DNA of 64,000 bases from Ciona intestinalis (Eukaryota > Chordata > Ascidiacea > Phlebobranchia > Cionidae), in NCBI RefSeq assembly GCF_000224145.3, contig NW_004190417.1, positions 152,782 through 216,781 on the forward strand. Direction: 5' to 3'. The translations under genes were made by a program, and so were the position numbers. Positions 59,159 to 64,000 of the stretch are shown here, piece by piece. The notes below the pieces were generated by a model. The model made no database searches. It was not told the DNA's origin and saw only the letters and a program-made list of their open reading frames with translations. How positions within the stretch are numbered: the first letter of the stretch is position 1; every line of letters starts with the position of its first letter.

Positions 59159-62100
59159 ATGAAGAACAAAAATCTAATAATTTGGCACTGGAACTGCCGA
59201 AGCATATACCGAAAACTACCTGAACTAAAACAAATTGTTTACAATGAAAACAATCTCCCCGAACTTATTTGTTTACAGGAAACACACCTAACTCCAAAAT
59301 ATAAAGTTTCCCTTCCAGGGTATAGTTTTATCAGAAAAATAGGCTTGATCGACGTGGAGGAGGTGTTGCTATATGGATTAAAGACTCCCTTAGTTTTACA
59401 AATGTTAATCTTCGTAATGTTCATAAAGATATAGAACACATTGCCGTTTGGTCAGTGGTATCACCGTTGTGAACATATATATCCCCTGCGGCGAATATTC
59501 ACGAGTCACACTTCCTTGATCTGCTAAGAGCGTTAAAGAACCGTACAATCATCGTGGGAGATTTTAATGCACACCTCTCTATGTGGAATTCAAGCGAAAA
59601 ACAAAGCTTAGCAAGCTTTTAAAATATCTTATTGCCAGAAAACTCATAATCTTCAAAAAACAACAACCTTGGAAAAAGTTCTGTAACTCACTATCCGGCT
59701 GCACAAAACTCACCCCTGTATGGAGCATGGCAAAATCTATGTTTGGAAATCGAAACTTGTCTGTAAAACCAACGTCTACCGCTAATGATGGTAATCAGAG
59801 GGACCCAGATATTAACAACTCAAACTATCTAGCCGCACATTTTCAACGCAGCATTGGCAGCAACTGCAATTATTCTGCTGATTTCCGCGAAGGTCGGAAA
59901 ATAGCGATAGATCTGGCAATTCCGCAACTTAAAGGTTTACTTTCCTTCAGATAACCATCTATCACCGCTTAATAAAACATTTACCATAGCTGAACTCGAA
60001 CAATGTATAAGAAGCACAGCGCACATGAAAAATACTGCTCCTGGAATAGACGGGATTCCTTACCAAATGCTTGTACAATTTCCCGCTTCAAGCCTTACAA
60101 TATTATTACAATTGATCAACAATATTTGGATATTTGGGACCATACCATCAAACTGGAAGCACTCGGTAGTTATACCTCTGTTAAAGCCCGGGAAGCCAAA
60201 GAATTCTGCTTCGTCTTATCGGCCAATATCTCTTACATTAAGCATGTGCAAAATAAAAGACTCGTACTCCGAAGATTAAATTCGTTTATGGAAAGGGAAA
60301 ACGTAATCCTTAAGTCACAAAGTGCATTTAAAAGCAGACGGTCTACCACCGACCACATTCTTCACCTTCATAGTGACGTGCAGTGTGCCATGGCAAATCG
60401 CTCTTCAGTTCTCTTTGTGTTTCTTAATATCGAAAAAGCTTATGACATGGTGTGGAACGAGGGTCTTTTATACAAGCTTTATGCTACTGGAATTACTGGT
60501 CGAATGCTTCATTTCATATCTTCATTCTTATCAAATCGCACGTTCCAAGTCCAACTGAACAATAAACTTTCCGATATCTTAACCATGGAAAGTGGAGTTT
60601 CACAGGGTAGTGTTTTATAGGCCCCATTCTATTTAATATTATGAATAATGACTTGTCCAATCAACTGCCTGTGACAAGCAAACACGCAGTATACGCCGAC
60701 GACTATGCAATATGGGTTGAAAGCAAGCAACTCAAGTGTCTAAAACTAAAATCCAATACGCCTTGAACGTCATCAATGTTTGGATCCAACAATGGGGAAA
60801 AAAGTTTTTCTGCACCAAAACCAAAGCTCGATTGTTCACAAACAAGCGAAAACTGCCAGATAAGAAGATTACACTGCACAGAAACAGCATTACATATGTT
60901 TTAGAATTTAAATATCTTGGCGTAATGTTTGACAAACGGCCAACATACAAAGCATCACACATAACGTACATTCGAAGTAAATGCCTGCGACGAATAAATC
61001 TACTATATATTATTTGCGGAATAAAATGGGGAGCGCAAAAATCAGCCTTTCTTGCTATTTACCGAGCTTCGATACGTCCCGTCATTGAGTACGGAATCGA
61101 AGCATATTTCTCTGCCTCTTCTTCCAATAGAAGCGTAATACAAACCGTACAAAACAAATGTTTGCGGCTGGCCACTGGAAGTATGATCAGCACACCAATT
61201 GTTTGTTTGCATTGTGCCAGGAAACACCATTTTAAATTCGATACCAGAACGTTTGTCTGAAATACAAGCTCAAGCTCCAATCATTCCCACCAGATCGCCA
61301 AAACTCGAGCACACTATACTACAGGTTCCGACTAGTGAATCTTCATTTCTGCAAGTTACAAAGGAATTCCCAACCGAAACACCCGTCGGTAAAATCCAGC
61401 TTTTCACTTCGCCGATATGGGAAATCTTTGAAGAATTCTGTGACACCACTCTAGCGCCACTGGTAGACAGAGACATATCCAGCACCCGAAAGCAAAGTCT
61501 CTTCGTCGAAAGGATTGCACTTTGCTACCAAGAATATACGCAAGTATACTGCGATGGTTCAAAACAGGAATCTGGATGTGGATGTTCCTTTGTAACACCA
61601 TATGAAAGTTACACATCGTCTTCTTCTCTATACAAATCGTACTCGGCGTATTTATGCGAATTATGCGCAATCTTGATGGCATTGAAACATGTATAAACTC
61701 CAAAGAACTACATATTTCCTACGTCATTATATGTGACTGTCTGAATGCAATCACATCCATTGCACAATGGCGTCATTGTAAAAACTTATTCAGATTCTCG
61801 AACCAATCTTTAATACTTTAAACAAAGGGGTGAATATCAAAATACTCTGGGTCCCAAGTCATTATGATATACCGGGCAATGAGGAATCTGACGAATATGC
61901 AAAGCAAAGATAAACCATTGCGATGTTTCCACAATTTTGTGAGTATTACGTACAAAACAATCAAAACACTGCAATGAAAAACATTATTCCAATCAAACAA
62001 TGTACAATAACCTAAAAGAAGTTACGTACTATCGATTACTTACTGGGCATAACCGCGTCAATGAGCCTAAATCGTATCGGCCTCCATGAAAATGGACAAT

Positions 62101-62291
62101 GCCCAAGATGCAAGGTCAATGAGACCGCTGAACATATATTGATTTCCTGTATAAACACCGCAAACGTAACAAACATGTTAAAAACATTATGCTCTGAAAT
62201 GAAACTGCCTTTTAAGTTTAACACACTGTTAACTGACAAAGCCCTCATTAAACATACAATTTCCTTATTTAAAGCATTTAATCGACTTTAA
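59159..62291 (+). pseudogene. LINE ORF2 (endonuclease, reverse transcriptase, RNase H), broken
   Basis: Landmarks in order across frames: endonuclease HWNCRSI and LICLQETHL (59180-59290), then GDFNAHLSMWNS (about 59560). The rest of the endonuclease is missing, because a post-endonuclease block WKKFCNSLSGCTKLTPVWS follows within about 100 bp, indicating an internal deletion. Reverse transcriptase: TAPGIDGIPYQML (60034), SAFKSRRSTTDH, motif A FLNIEKAYDMVW with Asn where the first catalytic Asp is expected, SGVSQGSVL, and an intact YADDYA (about 60690). RNase H: YCDGSKQESGCG (61550) and a later HYDIPGNEESDEYA (61860). A C-terminal TGHNRVN and CPRCKVNETAEHILISC knuckle ends it. Several frameshifts and stops; it cannot make protein. 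Confidence 0.88.
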
Positions 62292-62330
62292 TAACATTTG
62301 TTTATTTAGAAAAAAGATCACCTGAAATTA

Positions 62331-63170
62331 TTATTTATTGATTTATTTCTATTTTCTTCCCAAATGTTATTGACTCGTATACATTATAATAGACAAAGCA
62401 ACGATGTCATTTTTGATGCAAAACTGAAATCCTGACATTTTATCAGTATATTGTTTTCGCCTATTTAATTACCAAAAAAGGAGTCCAAAATCTCATTTTA
62501 ACCCGTTACCACTTAGTTTTTGTACATTTTACTGTCATGTATGCGGTTTGAAAAACCGAAAGGTTAAATGCACCAAAAATATAGTAATAATAATAGTGCG
62601 TGTCTAAAATATTTTAGATTCATGCTGGTTAGTGATGCTGATTAATCACATATAAAGTTTTATAAACTGATGTGCTTATCACCAAGTTAGCTAAAAACGT
62701 GTATAATGCAAAAATACCAAAATTGGTATATGCTCAGACCCAAAATGTCGAAAGCTCTTTTTTACAAAATGATTAAATAATATCATTCGGCGAACATTAA
62801 TATTATGTATATTACTAAATATTTAATAAAGCTTTGATTTCATTGATGTAACTTGCGCGTCACTATAATTGCCCACTTTTTTGTATTTGTAACCGAACTT
62901 TTAGATTTGACTTCCGAAATTTAGTCATGCAGCACTTGTGGAATGGACCTATATATAACATATTAAGACCAACGTGACTACAAGGACCACCGAGGTCGCA
63001 GAAAAGTAATAGCAGAAAATTGGCAATAACTTATAAAGTTGTTTATATAATTACATAATTATGCAGACACTTTTTCTGGCATTAGTTTGTTTTCAACATA
63101 TTTTTTTATTTTAAAAATGTTGATAATGCCTCCATGGTACATGCTGTAAAAAGACGGTTGTTCGCATTAA
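62331..63170. other. Gene-free AT-rich stretch
   Basis: I see no coding exon, RNA gene or bounded repeat in this interval. It separates the LINE from the inverted-repeat arm at 63171. Confidence 0.6.
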
Positions 63171-63412
63171 AGAGTCCGGCCCACGGTTCTCATGGTTGCG
63201 CAGTTTTTTGCATAAGGATAAAGTTTTATGTCTACTGATGCTAAATTAACAGCCAGTTTGTGCAAATCCGCTTTAATTTAAAAGTTATGAACGTTTAAAA
63301 TATCAAATTTAAAAGTTGTAAAAAACTTCACTCGCGGGCACTGTGACGTCACAATGCAATATTTCGTTTATGGGGAAAACCCGGCCTATCAGCGGTTTAT
63401 CGTTTATTGGCG
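63171..63412. mobile_element. Arm of the AAAGAGTCTGG element, inverted relative to 9600-9842
   Basis: AAAGAGTCCGGCCCACGGTT, ATGGTTGCGCAGTTTTTTGC, TTAAAAGTTATGAACG, TCACTCGCGGGCACTGTGAC and AACCCGGCCTATCAGCGG match the complement of 9605-9842 in the same order. It is a single arm joined directly to the minisatellite that follows. Confidence 0.75.
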
Positions 63413-63600
63413 GTCCTACTAAAACACGCCCGGCGGGGCCCGGTGGAAAAAATATACTAAAACACGCCCGGTGCGGGGCCCGGTGGGGCCCAGTGGGACC
63501 CGGTGTTACGAGTCATACTAAAGCACGCCCGGTGGGGGGCCCGGTGAGTATTTTTTGAAAAGGGAGCTTTCCCTATGCAAGATCCACCAAAATGTGATGC
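63413..63600. repeat. GC-rich minisatellite, inverted copy of 11105-11330
   Basis: Units of ACTAAAACACGCCCGG plus CGGGGCCCGGTGG, then GGGAGCTTTCCCTATGCA and CCACCAAAATG, which is the inverted flank of the left-hand copy. Open frames here are artefacts of the repeat. Confidence 0.75.
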
Positions 63601-63746
63601 GTGTATTCAGATTTTTAGCCTAATGAGACCCCCGAGTTGAGTTTTTTGAAAATTAACTTTGATTATGGATGTACGAAGTTTGTTTCGTTGTACACTTACA
63701 TAATGAACTGTATTTTTAGCAAAAGTTTATTCGTTGAATTTTGTTA

Positions 63747-64000
63747 ATAGGGGGGTGAGGTAAGATGGGACACCTTTTCATTCTATTTCTCGTCCCATTT
63801 GGTAGTAAGCAAAGAACATTCAAAGAATTATAAAACTATGTCCTCACGACTCCCATAGACTGTTATTAATTATTTAAAACACGAACAGGATATTTAAATA
63901 TTATAGCAGGACGGGGGGAGACGGGACACCTTTAGCACATAAGATCCAAATTTTCTGTTCGTGTTTTAAACAATTAACAACGTTCTATGGGAGTCGTAAG
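63747..64000. mobile_element. Two GATGGGACAC-family MITEs, one apparently inserted in the other
   Basis: Copy one starts GGGGTGAGGTAAGATGGGAC and has the short-form interior but loses its right end at 63900. There a second left terminus TATAGCAGGACGGGGGGAGA then CGGGACACC begins and runs off the window. Confidence 0.75.

Larger units (their letters stand above)
57650..62330 (+). mobile_element. I-like LINE (non-LTR retrotransposon), decayed
   Basis: About 4.7 kb with zinc-knuckle ORF1 and an ORF2 with endonuclease, reverse transcriptase and RNase H, an arrangement of the I/Nimb-type clades. Many frameshifts and stops show it is dead. The 3' region after 62291 is AT-rich without a sharp poly(A) tail. 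The 5' border is set by the neighbouring SINE and is approximate. Confidence 0.88.

Overview
The window is animal DNA: AT-rich, with multi-exon genes, GT-AG introns and dense small transposons. It contains a chordate-type Hox1, an Hhex and a ciliary (vertebrate-type) opsin that ends in VAPA. This gene set and the short-intron style point to a tunicate, most likely Ciona (intestinalis/robusta group). That species call is recognition from memory, not a search. Four assembly gaps are present (7798-7999, 10890-10939, 51316-51365, 56989-57443).

Left part (1-17400). A broken, transposon-associated uncharacterised ORF (1-865) is followed by the 3' part of a minus-strand gene made of fibronectin type III modules (1945-7432). 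Each module is cut by phase-1 introns. The gene runs off into the gap at 7798 and has a neatly bounded 1.2 kb DNA transposon in one intron. From 8000 to 17400 I see no gene, only inverted-repeat elements, a GC-rich minisatellite, tandem duplications, LINE 3' tails and MITEs.

Gene-rich centre (17421-55442). Fbxl15 (+, five exons, ubiquitin-ligase adaptor) is followed by a small claudin/PMP22-like four-TM gene (+). That gene converges on Hox1 (-, three exons). Hox1 and Hhex (+, three exons) are divergent, with about 7.9 kb between their start codons, holding a tRNA-Leu(AAG), its truncated twin and several MITEs. After Hhex come more MITEs, an antisense fragment of 28S rRNA joined to a second remnant of the same uncharacterised ORF family seen at position 1, and then an eight-exon ciliary opsin (+). 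The opsin has a TATA box and K50-homeodomain (Otx-type) core sites upstream.

Right part (55443-64000). A tRNA-derived SINE containing a gap lies next to a decayed, internally deleted I-like LINE (57650-62330; zinc-knuckle ORF1, endonuclease, reverse transcriptase, RNase H). The window ends in copies of the inverted-repeat element, minisatellite and MITE family seen on the left.

I see no bacterial-type system, CRISPR array or operon. The most noteworthy points are the Hox1/Hhex/opsin neighbourhood without any other Hox gene, the conserved phototransduction and ciliary-targeting residues of the opsin, a MITE family with about a dozen copies ending in GATGGGACAC, a small inverted-repeat element carrying both telomere-like repeats and a tRNA-like promoter, and the rDNA/ORF chimera near 52.2 kb.
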